Source of the DNA: Tritrichomonas musculus
Taxonomy: Eukaryota; Parabasalia; Tritrichomonadida; Tritrichomonadidae
DNA: 64,000 nt
Direction of reading: 5' to 3'
Assembly: GCA_039105265.1 (NCBI GenBank)
Contig: JAPFFF010000047.1
Coordinates: 124,001 to 188,000, forward strand
Shown here: one piece after another, positions 29,143 to 40,034 of the stretch
Layout of the letters: every line of letters begins with the position of its first letter
Position numbering within the stretch: position 1 is the stretch's first letter
Made by a program: the position numbers and the translations under genes
The notes under the pieces: model-generated
What the model was told of the DNA's origin: nothing
Databases searched by the model: none
The model's input: only the letters and a program-made list of their open reading frames with translations

Positions 29143-31188
29143 ATGGATGTTGAAGAAAATATAGAAAAAATGAAAGAACTCCAAACCATTATTTTGGATC
29201 TTTTAGATTGTGATGATATCGAAAGAATTGATGATGAATTAAAGCATATTTCATCTTTATGTCTTCAATTTCAGCAAGATCGACATAAATTGAAATCAAT
29301 TCTTTACTTAATTGATAAAATAGCCAAAAATCATCATCGTTGCTTTAATTTCAATGACAAAATCTTTCAAGTACTTCTCATATTTAAAACTCAAATTAAA
29401 CAAACCTTTTCAAATAACGAAATATTTGAAATTTTCAAAAGCAACAATAGGATTCTTTTATTCCTTATAGAAGAAGGTCTATTTCAAATAGATGAATCAA
29501 TCGCATTGAAAATGACTAACAAAAATTCTAAATACAAATTTTCTGAGTATTTTTGGCCAGAACTCAAAACTTACATTGAAAAAGCAACTGATGAAATAGT
29601 GCCTGAAATTCCAGATGACTTTGACGAAAAAAGGCGAATTGGTGAAAATGACAGCTATATATGCAAACTAATTCGAAAAGATCTAATTGAAGATTTCGTT
29701 TCATTTGTCAATCAATCAAATTCTAATCTTGAAGCAGTAATTGACATTTCTCCATATGAAACCAATCGATTCCTAATGAAGAAAAAGCCAACCTTGATTG
29801 AATATGCCGCCTTTTTTGGCTCAATTCAAATTTTGAAATACTTGTTTATGAATCAAGTTAAACTTACAGCTTCGTTATGGCTGTATGCGATTCATGGCTC
29901 AAATTCAGAAATAATTCATTTTCTTGAAGAACAAAAAGTGCGACCAAGTGATAGGACATATAATGAATGCATTAAAGAATCGATTAAATGCCATCATAAT
30001 GATATAGCTGCGTATTTCAATGATTACATTAGTAACGATTTTGATCTCTGGGTATCTCAGCAGTACTTCAATGGGAATATAAAACAATATAGTTTTCATT
30101 ATTACAATTATGCCTTCTTTCCAAACGATATCAATGAAAAGAACAATTTTTATTACGCTTGCAATTACGATTACTATGATATTGTTGAATATTTTGTAAA
30201 TGAAAATAATATTGATATTAATGAAAAAATGATTTTAAATGTTATGTTTTTATTAATGCAGTTTAAAAATAATTGATTTCATTTTACTCCAATTCATCTC
30301 GCTCTCGATAAAGGAAACAAAGATATTGTTGATCTTTTAATGAATAATCCAAAATTCGAAATTGTAGAGGAATGTTTCAAAGGATGTAAAAAGTTGGTTC
30401 AATTATCAATACCTCCTTTTATAACAAAAATAGGAGAGAATGCTTTTAAAGACTGCAAATTTTTAAGAGAAATAACAATTCCATTTTCTGTGACTTCGAT
30501 TGAATGTAATGCTTTTGAAAATTGTTCTTTATTAAAACAAATTACAATTCCTCCTTCTGTTACATCAATCCAAAATTATACTTTTTCTGGTTGTACATTA
30601 TTGGCCCAAATACATATTCTATCTTCTGTAACTTCGATTGGCAAAAAGGCCTTTTATGAGTGCAGATCATTAGAAGAAATAAATATTCCACCTTCAGTTA
30701 CTAATATTGATGAAGGTGCCTTTGAAAAATGCACTTCTTTGAGATACATCATCATTCCATCTTCAGTAACATTGATTGCAAGAAGTGCTTTTGCTGAATG
30801 CGAAATGTTAAAAAACGTTTATATTCCTCATTCTGTAATAGCAATCAATGAGTGCGCTTTCTCAAAATGCAGCTCATTGGAAAAAATAGATATACCTAAT
30901 TCTGTTTATTCAATTGGACGCTCTGCTTTCTCTTTGTGCACATCACTTAAAGAAGTGACTTTTGAAGAGCCTCCTGTAATAACTTTGATTGATTCTTGTG
31001 CATTCGAAGATTGCAGTTCTTTATCAGAAATTGTAATTCCATTATCAATTAAAATAATTGGAATGTATGCTTTTGGTGGATGCAAATCATTAGCTCCATT
31101 TGAAATATCACCAGATATTGGCCAAGGAATTTTCAGCGAAAGACAAAGGTATCCTTTTAATCGTGGTAGGCAATGTAATATCTTTTGA
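29143..31188 (+). pseudogene. DUF3447-ankyrin-LRR_5 fusion gene interrupted by one in-frame TGA
   Basis: From the ATG at 29143 (MDVEENIEKMKELQ, like both paralogues) a DUF3447 part runs to an in-frame TGA at 30274-30276. The same frame then continues without another stop to 31188. Immediately after the TGA it reads FHFTPIHLALDKGNKDIVDL, a good ankyrin repeat. A run of about eleven BspA-like LRR_5 repeats follows (IPxSVTSIxxxAFxxCxxL). With the stop ignored the product would be 681 residues, with the domain order of the intact gene at 46911. DUF3447 motifs include RRIGENDSYICKLIRKDLIE, PTLIEYAAFFGSIQILKYL and ESIKCHH. The LRR region ends with a short basic tail, whereas 46911 has a long tail. 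The TGA may be a recent mutation, a sequencing error or a readthrough site. Alternatively the 377-residue DUF3447 part may be translated alone. Confidence 0.8.
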
Positions 31189-31959
31189 TATATGATTTTT
31201 TCAATTTCATAAACATTTTTTTTTTTAAAAAAATATTTTTTAAGGGTGTAGTTCGTTTTCAATATCTCGTTATATACATTGTTTTGAAAAGTTATATTAA
31301 TATATTTATGATTGTTATATGCCACATATTTTATTAAAACAATAATAATAAAAAAAGAACTTCATAGACAAGATGATCTCAAAATATCTCTTTTTTCCAA
31401 ATCTTAATTTTTGAATGACACTGAGAAATAACATTAGAAATGAGCTATTTATTATTTTTATCAATTTAATTATCATTTTAAAAAAAAAACATTGAAAATT
31501 TTATATGAGGTTTCAGAATAATTGAGAAGAAGCATTGAAAATTTACGATCTAAAATAAGAAAAAATCAATTAATTAAATTTCCCATTAATTTATACTAAT
31601 TATTCTAAATTATTCTATATTTTTTAATTAGCTATTTTATGAGAGATGAGTTTGAAACAGAAAAATGAGATTAACTAAATTTGATGAGATTAGAAAGATG
31701 AGATTAATTGAATTTGGATGTGACAGATGAAAAAAAGAGAATAAAGAACAGATTGTTAACAGAATATATGAAGTCAAAATGTTTTCTTATTTGTGTAAAT
31801 TTTCATCGTCAAAGGTCAAAATTTCAATATTTTTTCTTTTTTATAAAAAAAAAATAATTGTTTAAAATTGAATATTAAACAGAAAAAAGTGGCAACTCTT
31901 GTAGTGTATTAATTAATTTTTATTAATCATTAAAACTTCAATTTCTCGCCTTAGGGTTT
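31189..31959. other. AT-rich spacer
   Basis: No gene is seen. Near 31640-31730 there are direct repeats of a GATGAGATTAxxTxAATTTG-type word of about 25 bases. The rest is AT-rich with poly-A and poly-T tracts. The small minus frame at 30906-31325 is a shadow of the LRR region with an AT-rich extension. Confidence 0.4.
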
Positions 31960-33060
31960 TACTTTGATCGGCCATTTAGATAGGAGGTCAACAATTTCTT
32001 GATGATTTTCTTCTATTGCATATTCAAAGGCAATTTCGTGAATAGTTTATTTCAAAATTCCATAAATCATTCAATTTTTCAATCCAATCAAAAAAGTTAG
32101 ATTTGAATATCATGAATGTTTTTGATTTAAAATGTCTTGAATGTTAATATCAAAACCTTCTTGTCTTATTAATAATTCAAAAATTTCTTTATGGCCTTCT
32201 CTTGCAGCACAAATCAACGCCATATTATTAAATGTTCGAGTTAAATCATTCAATTTTTTAAATATTGTGAAAAAAGTTAGATTTGAATATCATGAATGTT
32301 TTTGATTTAAAATGTTTTGAATGTTGATATCAATGCCTTCTTGTCTTATTAATAGTTCAACAATTTCTTTATGACCTCTAGATGCAGCAAAAATCAACGC
32401 CGTATAATTAAATGTTCGAGTTAAATCATTCAATTTTTCAATATGAAAAAGTTAGATTTGAATATTATGAATGTTTTCGATTTAAAATGCTATTTGAAAT
32501 GATTAATATTAATATTTTATCATTTATATCAATGGTTGTTTCTGTCAAATAAAGTTTCACAAGTGTGTAATAATCTAATACACATAAATAAAAAAACATA
32601 TTTTTGTATTTCATGTTTGCTGAGAAAAAACAATAATTGTAATCTTCAACAGCCTATAGATAAAGATTGTGATTATAGCTGTTTTCAATGTTATTTTGTA
32701 GATCTTCTTCTTTAATTAGATTATCAATGATGTAGTTCGAAATTTCATTGTGATGACATTTAATCGATTCTTCAAGAATTATTTCATAATCATTTCATGG
32801 TGGTGAAACATGATTCTCTTCAAGATATCTGATCAGTTCTGCATTACAACTGTGAATCGCATAAATCCACATCGATGATGTCAGTTCAACTCCTTTCTTT
32901 TCCATGTATTTGATGATGTCATTCGAACCATAAAACGATGCATATTCAATCAGACTGATTTTGTATTTTTCTGTCAAAAGTTGATTTGTTTCAAAAATTG
33001 ATTTTTTAATGCAAATTTCGAGTGACAAATTTCTTTGTTCTGTAAAACCGATATAGTTTT
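31960..33060 (-). pseudogene. Decayed DUF3447-ankyrin gene
   Basis: On the minus strand, 33028 down to 32797 encodes an intact DUF3447 fragment (IFETNQLLTEKYKISLIEYA, then SFYGSNDIIKYMEKKGVELT). After a stop the same domain continues (EESIKCHHNEISNYIIDNLI, near 32780). Further down are ankyrin repeats: near 32400 (ALIFAASRGHKEIVELLIRQ), near 32220 (ALICAAREGHKEIFELLIRQ) and near 32030 (IAFEYAIEENHQEIVDLLSK). They are separated by spacers with stops in every frame. The start of the domain, which should hold the RIGEND block, is missing or too decayed to read. I count at least four breaks. It is the third DUF3447 locus in the window and clearly dead. Confidence 0.75.
32068..32490. repeat. 180-bp tandem repeat carrying one ankyrin unit each
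   Basis: Two full copies and a partial one run from 32068, 32248 and 32428. Each contains ATCATTCAATTTTT, then AAAAAGTTAGATTTGAATAT, then an ankyrin unit read on the minus strand. The copies are closely similar in both the ankyrin and the stop-bearing spacer, so duplication happened after the spacer arose. In the third copy the ankyrin part is absent. Confidence 0.8.
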
Positions 33061-33294
33061 TATATCTTAAAGTAGACCATTTATCTCTGAATTTTTCTAT
33101 GGTATTTAAAAATAGAAAAAGTTGAAGATGATATTGCCTTCAATGTTTTTGGTTTGGATCTGTTAATGGATCACCAGTCATTGGTGCGATATCTTTGAAT
33201 AAGTGGTATTTAAAAATAGAAAAAAGTTGAAAAAGTTGCAATACTTTTGGATCTTCCTAAAACAGTCATGATACTTCATTTTTTATTTTAGAAG

Positions 33295-34165
33295 ATGTTA
33301 TCTACAATAACTAAGAGGAAGATGAACGAAACCGAAAGGCTCTTCTGCAATGAGCAGCTTCATAGATTCAAGGATGATTTTCTCAAGAACAAGGATGAAT
33401 ACGCAAAGAAATAGCCTGACTATCAAAATGGCGATATGACCTTCCTTAATAGGCAAGAAGTTGTAACATTGCCAGATACATATAATTTGTTCCTACCTCG
33501 CTTACAATACGAAATGCCAGACAGTCACCTTTCGCCACACATTTTCCACGCAAAGACAGGAAAGACAGACCACATGAGTGAATATTTGTGGACTGGTCTC
33601 GCATTAGCTGTCAATGCTAAGAACAGGAAATGGGGACCAATTGGTGTTCAAAGTTGCTATGATTTACGAAGACTTGCTGATCATTTCGATCATCATTTCG
33701 GTAACGCTTTCACTGATTTCGCTCTTTGCGTGAAGCATCCATTGCCAGGAATGACAATTGGTGAAATTAACCAGAAATTCCGTGATAACTTCACCATTCT
33801 TAACAACAGTGATTGGATATGCAAAGAATACCTTGATAAAGTCGATAGACTTCGTGATTATTGCCCAGTTGCTCACGTTTCTAATTAAATTCAAGTCGCC
33901 AATCAAAGACTTTACTCTTACTGTTGCTGGTAAAGAAGAAGGTTTAAGACCATTCCTTCAAACTACTTGTTACTCAAAAATTAAGACTGATGGTGACATG
34001 GATCAATTGGTTCTTTACATGAGGTATTCACCAGCTTGGTTGTCCAACAAGAGTGCTAAAGATATCTTTGATACTTGGGTTTACTTCTTAAAGACCGCCG
34101 ATCCTTCAAAGAAGGCTGGTGATGTTTTAGATGAATTGATTCATTTCCAGGATTCATTACAGTGA
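33295..34165 (+). pseudogene. Broken unrecognised gene of higher GC content
   Basis: From an ATG at 33295 (MNETERLFCNEQLHRFKDDF) to a stop at 34165 the plus strand codes for what was one protein of about 290 residues, now interrupted about twice. Codon use and GC content are clearly higher than in the neighbours, and the protein text is rich and ordinary (WGPIGVQSCYDLRRLADHFD, then SPAWLSNKSAKDIFDTWVYF). I do not recognise the family. There is no obvious catalytic motif, signal peptide or membrane segment. It could be a fossil of a mobile or laterally acquired gene, or a decayed host paralogue. The good preservation between breaks suggests recent loss, and an intact relative probably exists elsewhere. 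Confidence 0.6.
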
Positions 34166-35591
34166 AATTAAAATTTCATCTTGTAATCGGTTTAATAAAA
34201 TAGATTATTATTAATTAAAGTCATTTATTTTTATATAATTCATTGCATCGTTAAATCCATTCTCAATGCATAAGTTTTATATCTAAGTCCAAAAGTCATG
34301 AGGAAAGTTCAAGATAAACATGAAATTCAATCTGCCATATATAATCAATATTTACACGGAGAGCATAAGATGCTGTATATTAATTTGCAAGAGCAGCAGC
34401 TCGTAGAATGTTTCTTGTATTCATGGCAAGAGTTTCTTTGTTTCCAAGTGATGCTCTAAAAATAAATATGTAATTATCCTGTTTAGTTCACAAAATTTTC
34501 TCTTGAGGGAAATGTAATCGCTTGAGCCAAACAATCATAAGGATGGCCTTTGTTTGCCAGTTCAGGTTCGTGAGGAAAACCGTCATGCATTGAATATTTT
34601 TTTTATTTAATCTTATTCATAATTTGAAAGTATTGAAAGATACATTCTATGAGCTTATTCAATTTTAAAAAATTTTCAACTCAATTAATTACCAACTTTT
34701 GTTTTAAATCCATTTTTGAAGTTGTTTATACTTTTTCGTTCTTGAAAAAGTCATTCAATTATTGTTTTATCAATTGCAACAAGAGAGCTTCCATCAAGCC
34801 CATTATCAATTTTTTTCCCTGAATATTTTTTCATTTTTAATATCCAAAACATCAATTTTGTGGATTTTTGTTTGAATTAATCATGTAATTAGATACTTTA
34901 AAGCCATTTCATTAAAAATTTGCCTAATCAAATTTGATCTATATTATTCATAATCATTTCCAATAACAATATATACCTGTCCAATCAAAACTTTTTTAGT
35001 ATTTCATGTCCATTTTGAACTTATAAAATGTGTAGTGTAAAAATCTGCTTTTCATAAAACTGCCATTGATAACCTTTCTCCATCTATTGAATAACATCTA
35101 ATATAAACTTAATATTAATCAATTTTATATGCAAGAAGAAGATATTGGGTAAGTTTGATTATTTTTTGATTTCTTGTTTCATCAAAACCAATTGGTTGTG
35201 ATGGAACAATGATCATGTTTAAATTTTATTTATTAGATTCATTAGCATATTTTTCCATTTCCAGATTGAGATCCTCTCATGGGAATAATTAGCATTATGT
35301 CCTGGTTTTGTTATATATCTATAATGTAAAAAATCTATGCAAATCATAATTTTTTAGAAAATCTATGCAAATTTCTGAAATAAATATGAAAATGTAAATC
35401 ATCTATTCTATTTCTCAGAGATAGCTTTAAATCAAATATATATATAAAAGATATGCTTTAAATTAAAATTTTTCCGTTTTCTATACTTTTTATTTTTTCA
35501 TGTTTGAAATATTGAGAGTCTCGATTTTTAAAGGAGTAATTGAAAAAAATGAATATATTATTAATAGCATTTTTCACTTCATAATTTATCG
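34166..35591. other. Spacer with unidentified minus-strand coding fragments
   Basis: There is no intact gene. On the minus strand short stretches look like former protein: near 34590-34490 (HDGFPHEPELANKGHPYD, then CLAQAITFPSRENF), near 34460-34370 (RASLGNKETLAMNTRNILRA) and near 35220-35160 (IVPSQPIGFDETRNQKIIKL). They are split by many stops and frame changes. I cannot name the family; they may come from one or two decayed genes. Confidence 0.4.
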
Positions 35592-36131
35592 ATGTATAAT
35601 TCTGCTACATCAGATTGCGAAAGCACTGATGTTGAATTTTTTTCCTTGTTTGACCAACCCGAAGATTGGTTTGATCTAACTAAAGATTTTTCCCAGGTAG
35701 AAAAAGGAAAAGAAGAAATTTCCCCAAAAAGTACTTGTGAAAATTCTAAGGACTTGCCCCCTAATTCACCAGAGCAAAGACTTGATAGTAATGTCAACGT
35801 TTCAGTTCAGGAATCTGTTAAGAGTGCCAACGCTGGCTCTCAAGAAAGACAGTTTTCTGACAATGAAATTCTTGACTTTCGCCATCAATTTTGTCTCTCT
35901 GTATCAAAAAAGAAAGCTTTCTGTAAAAAAATTGTCCAAAAAATTCACAATAATTTTTTGGTAAATGGATTGAATTTTTTCCAAATGAAAAGGGGTGAAC
36001 ATCGTAATATTAAAAAAGAATACTTTGGAAACTACATTTCTAAGAAAGAAGAAATTCTTAAATATTTGCGCAAAAACAAGGATCAAATTATTAATCAGAT
36101 TCCAGAATTAAAACTCATCAACAATTTCTGA
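35592..36131 (+). CDS. Hypothetical protein, acidic N-terminus and basic C-terminus
   Basis: The protein has 179 residues from an ATG at 35592, and I do not recognise it. Residues 1-95 are acidic and Ser-rich and look disordered (SATSDCESTDVEFFSLFDQP). Residues about 100-179 are basic and helical: FRHQFCLSVSKKKAFCKKIV, then IKKEYFGNYISKKEEILKYL and RKNKDQIINQIPELKLINNF. An acidic Ser-rich half joined to a basic helical half is a layout seen in transcription or RNA-binding factors, but no named domain is visible. The gene stands alone between AT-rich spacers, upstream of the SAM synthetase gene in the same orientation. Confidence 0.6.
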   Translation: MYNSATSDCESTDVEFFSLFDQPEDWFDLTKDFSQVEKGKEEISPKSTCENSKDLPPNSPEQRLDSNVNVSVQESVKSANAGSQERQFSDNEILDFRHQFCLSVSKKKAFCKKIVQKIHNNFLVNGLNFFQMKRGEHRNIKKEYFGNYISKKEEILKYLRKNKDQIINQIPELKLINNF

Positions 36132-36665
36132 TTTAATAGAAAATTGGCGCATTTTTAATAAATCTTAAGGCATAATCGATACTAAAAGTTTTTTGATTTT
36201 TCATTATATTTTTTGTAAAAAGATCACAGGCAACCTTATTTTTTCATGTTAAGATAATTATGAAATTGCCTATTTTATATCATCATTTTGAAAATTTTAT
36301 TTGATGAAATAAAATAAGATAAATATTTTTTTTACATATATAAATGCATATTTTAAATTGTACTATTTATCAGAAAAATTGAATTATAAAATTATTTAAT
36401 TTGAAATGATTATAAAAAATACCCGATCAATGATTATTTTATATATATTTAAACAAATTTATTGGAATTTTAGTTTTATTTTTTATTTTTAATTGAATTT
36501 TAATAAAAACAAATAAAAATTTAAATTATATAATTAAATAATAAATTATTTAGTAAGATAAATAAATTTGGACTATACTTATAACTTTTGAGAAAGACCA
36601 ATAACACTCTCAAAATTGAGAGCTAGATAATTGAATATAAATTTTTTTCAAATCTATTCTTGTTC
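36132..36665. other. AT-rich spacer upstream of SAM synthetase
   Basis: No gene is seen. Very AT-rich with poly-T tracts, it must hold the promoter of the SAM synthetase gene. The last 30 bases before the ATG contain TTTTTTTCAAATC, a poor match to a TCA initiator. Confidence 0.4.
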
Positions 36666-37820
36666 ATGACTCAACGCTTCCTATTTACGAGTGAATCTGT
36701 TACAGAAGGACATCCAGATAAGATGTGTGATATAATTTCAGATACGATCCTTGATGAATGCCTTAGACAAGATCCTTATTCTCATGTTGCCTGTGAAACA
36801 GCAACAAAGACTGGATTTGTTTTTGTTTTTGGAGAGATATCGACACAAGCTAAATTGGACTATCAAAGACTTATCCGCAGTGCAGTTGAAAAAATTGGAT
36901 ATACCTCTTCAAATGTTTGCTTTGATTCGCGTACCTGCAATGTCATGGTTTCAATTGATGAACAATCTCCAGATATTGCACAAGCAGTCCATGAAGACAA
37001 ATCCCTCGAGAATGTTGGAGCTGGCGATCAAGGAATTATGTTTGGCTATGCAACCAATGAGACCGAAGAATTATTCCCCTATTCACATATGCTTGCTCAC
37101 AAACTCGCCCGCAGACTTGCCGAAGTACGCAAGAGTGGATTATGTCCATATATTTGTCCAGATGGTAAAACCCAAGTTACTGTCGAATACGAACGCAATG
37201 GTAACCACATCAAGCCACTCCGAGTTCACACTGTCCTTATCTCCACCCAGCACGTTGCAGATATCTCCCAAGAAGATCTTCGAAAAGACCTCAAAAAATA
37301 CGTTATAGATCCCGTTTTGCCACCTCACCTTGTCGATTCAAATACAATCTTCCACATCAACCCGTCAGGCCACTTCGTTATCGGCGGTCCAATGGGTGAT
37401 GCTGGCCTTACCGGCAGAAAAATTATAGTCGATACTTACGGCGGTTGGGGAGCTCACGGCGGTGGAGCTTTTTCAGGCAAAGATCCCTCAAAAGTTGATC
37501 GTTCAGCTTCTTATGCAGCAAGGTGGGTTGCTAAGTCTATCGTTCACGCTGGTTTGGCCGACCGTTGCTTGGTGCAGCTTTCTTACGCTATCGGAGTGAC
37601 AAAACCGTTATCCGTGTTCGTTGACACTTACGGAACAGGAAAGAAAGACGATAAGGAAATCGTCGACATAATCAACAAGAACTTCGACTTGAGCCCTGGC
37701 GGAATCATTCGCGAACTTGACCTTTTAAGGCCAATTTACGCACAAACGGCTGCTTATGGACACTTCGGAAGAACCGATGTCGAATTGCCTTGGGAAAAGC
37801 CAAAGAAATTACAAATCTGA
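36666..37820 (+). CDS. metK: S-adenosylmethionine synthetase (methionine adenosyltransferase)
   Basis: The protein has 384 residues from the ATG at 36666 ([20 protein letters not shown]), which is full length for the family. The enzyme makes S-adenosylmethionine from methionine and ATP in the cytosol and works as a dimer or tetramer with Mg and K ions. Visible signatures are GHPDK (15-19), the ATP-binding [12 protein letters not shown] (118-129), [20 protein letters not shown] (230-249) and the P-loop-like [17 protein letters not shown] (265-281). The C-terminal [19 protein letters not shown] is typical. The GC content, especially in the second half, is well above its surroundings, as expected for a highly expressed gene in an AT-rich genome. 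The bacterial symbol is used only as a label. Confidence 0.98.
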   Translation: MTQRFLFTSESVTEGHPDKMCDIISDTILDECLRQDPYSHVACETATKTGFVFVFGEISTQAKLDYQRLIRSAVEKIGYTSSNVCFDSRTCNVMVSIDEQSPDIAQAVHEDKSLENVGAGDQGIMFGYATNETEELFPYSHMLAHKLARRLAEVRKSGLCPYICPDGKTQVTVEYERNGNHIKPLRVHTVLISTQHVADISQEDLRKDLKKYVIDPVLPPHLVDSNTIFHINPSGHFVIGGPMGDAGLTGRKIIVDTYGGWGAHGGGAFSGKDPSKVDRSASYAARWVAKSIVHAGLADRCLVQLSYAIGVTKPLSVFVDTYGTGKKDDKEIVDIINKNFDLSPGGIIRELDLLRPIYAQTAAYGHFGRTDVELPWEKPKKLQI

Positions 37821-37874
37821 GTTTTGTTTTGCGAATATACTTTGCTTTTTATTTTAAAGAAAGCAAATCTTTTT

Positions 37875-37908
<34 letters not shown>

Positions 37909-38129
37909 AGTGATCAAATTTTAGAGTTTATTTCGCTGTTCGACATGAATGACATGACAGGTCCAACATGGCTGAGTCTCTGTGACAGATTGAAACAAAA
38001 ATTTGAGAAAAGCAGCAACGATTAAATTGGAAGTGAAGTGAAACGATACAAAAAGGTAATTGACAACCAAATATCAAAAGAAAAAGTGGAAAAAATGGTA
38101 TTGCATTTCCAGTAACCTCAAATAACCAG
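37821..38129. other. Spacer with a long poly-T run
   Basis: A pure poly-T run lies at about 37879-37906, just after the SAM synthetase gene. The rest has no intact frame. The plus strand near 37960-38110 may hold the lost N-terminus of the HECT gene that follows, but I cannot read it with confidence. Confidence 0.45.
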
Positions 38130-39739
38130 TTTTCAGGCATCTTCAGCTACCTGAAAAAGAAGTCGTCATCTCACATTGAAAACGAGGTCAATTTTACAGC
38201 CTCTTCTATAAATAGCATTATCCCTGCTAAGTTTCTAAATGACATTTATTATTCATATTCAAATGATAAAAGTGACTTTAATAATTTGATCACAGCTATA
38301 ATTGACAGTCTTTTACATCCAAGTTTAAGATGCAATGAAGAGTTTTTTCTGGATGTGACAGAATATTTTATTAATGTTGAAATGAAATATTTACCAATTC
38401 GTACAGCTCATCTTATTGGTTTTCTCATAAAAACAAAGGATGATGCCTGCATTTGTCAAGCACTTAAACTTTGTTCCATGTTGAATGAAGAGCAGTTAGC
38501 ATACACAACAATTGCCCAAGATTATTTTGACCAAAATATTAAAGGAAAGCATGTGTCACATAGAATTATTTATCCATCTGTTATTCATGTTCATCAGAAG
38601 GCAGCATTACATATATTAAAAGTTCTTCTTAAAAAGGAAGAAATAAAATCGCAAAACGATAATAATTATTTTTGAAAGAAAATAATTATTGAATTGTTGA
38701 ACAATTTACAACCAAAAAGAAATTTATCTTGATTTGTAATGTCTGATTCAAATAACGATCCAGCAAAAAAAGAACAATCATTTTCATTTAATCCAATTCC
38801 AAAGATACTTTGTGACTTAAATCCACCTTTCTGGATTATTTTTTGTGAAGCATAGAAAAATCATTAATGAAATCGTTGAAGGAAACATAAAAGAAGGTAA
38901 ATTATTTGAATATTATCCAGAAATTTTCAGTTTCAACTTTCGTACAAAGTACTTTATGAATCAAATGGAAAAGAGATTGAATCATTTATATTTAACAATT
39001 GAAGTTGATAGAGAAAGAATCCTTGAAAGTTCTTTCAATGTTCTTTCAAAGAAAAAAACTGAAGAATGGCTTTCTTTGTTTTATATAAAATTCATAGATG
39101 AGCCAGGAATTGATGCTGGTGGCTTATTAAAAGATTGGTTTACAAGAATAACAAAAGAGTTATTCAATCCAGTTTTAGGCTTGTTTGATCCATCATGAAA
39201 AAACATGAGTAATCAGCCAAATGGTCTTTCATACACAAATCCAAATCATCTTGAATACTTCAAATTTGGAGGAATGTTAATTGAACGTGCTTTAATCAAT
39301 GGTATTTGCATTGATGCTTATTTAACACGTAATTTCATCGTGAACCAAATTAACGCTTTTTGCGAATGTTTCGATGCTTTGATTCCTCACGAAATAATAA
39401 AAATATTCACGCCAAACCAGCTCTTGCTGCTCATCTGCGGAATTCCTGACATAGACATCGTTGATTTGAGAAACAACGTTGTCTACGAATATCCTTATGA
39501 TGAAAAGACGCCAGTTGTAGAAATGTTCTTTCAGTGCTATGGGACAATGAAGACTTGGTAAAGCTTCTCGTGTTTATTACTGGAACTTCGAAAGTGCCAA
39601 TAACCGGTTTCAAGCACTTTAAAGACACGGGAGCCCCGATAAAAGTCGATTCCCCGATCTGCCGTCTTACGAAACTGAAGAAGAACTGAATAGCAAGTTC
39701 GTTGTTGCTATGAACCAGGAGTCTTTTCAATTGCAATAA
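38130..39739 (+). pseudogene. Decayed HECT-type E3 ubiquitin ligase
   Basis: Three frames together give a HECT ligase. The N-terminal helical part is at 38130-38675 (FSGIFSYLKKKSSSHIENEV onwards). A HECT N-lobe follows at 38845-39198 (LSLFYIKFIDEPGIDAGGLL, then KDWFTRITKELFNPVLGLF) and continues to 39561 (FKFGGMLIERALINGICIDA). The C-lobe comes next (KLLVFITGTSKVPITGFKHF), and the end DLPSYETEEELNSKFVVAMN then SFQLQ closes just before a TAA at 39737-39739. Breaks seen are a stop at 38675 followed by a frame change, an in-frame TGA at 39196, and frame changes near 39555 and 39650. The segment that should carry the catalytic LPTAHTCFN cysteine loop is missing between APIKVDSP and DLPSY. Even if repaired by readthrough the protein could not accept ubiquitin. 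The C-lobe is unusually GC-rich. Confidence 0.85.
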
Positions 39740-39939
39740 ATTATGAATGTTAATCTTTTAATCTTTCATGCTGACTAGTTTCAACAATCGAACCTTTTTT
39801 TTTTTTTTTTTTTTTTTTTTTTGTCGGTTTATTTGTTAATGAAGAAAAATTACAAATAGATCAAAATTGTTTATGTGCCTCAGAAGTTTATTATGTCAAG
39901 TTTTATAAAAAAAATAATTAATTTAAATATTTTTGATTT

Positions 39940-40028
39940 AAACTTATATCAAGAACGATAAGACACCCATGGTGAAAATTAATTCAATTTTGACCAGAAG
40001 TGCCTTATCGTTTTTGATTCAAGTTTAT
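39940..40028. repeat. 89-bp near-perfect palindrome beside the TBP gene
   Basis: AAACTTATATCAAGAACGAT then AAGACAC on the left is mirrored by GTGCCTTATCGTTTTTGATT then CAAGTTT on the right. The centre (TGGTGAAAATTAATTCAATT then TTGACCA) also pairs, so the whole 89 bases can fold into one long stem. It starts seven bases past the TBP stop codon and reads almost the same from both sides. Both arms carry ACGATAAG, the core of the trichomonad Myb recognition element. It could be a small hairpin MITE, a 3'-end or terminator structure, or a paired Myb site. A poly-T run lies at about 39797-39822. Confidence 0.75.
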
Positions 40029-40034
40029 TTTATT

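Noticed and set aside
33295-34165. Idea that the 33.3-kb gene is a known enzyme
   Set aside because: No catalytic or binding motif could be matched from memory, so naming a function would be invention.
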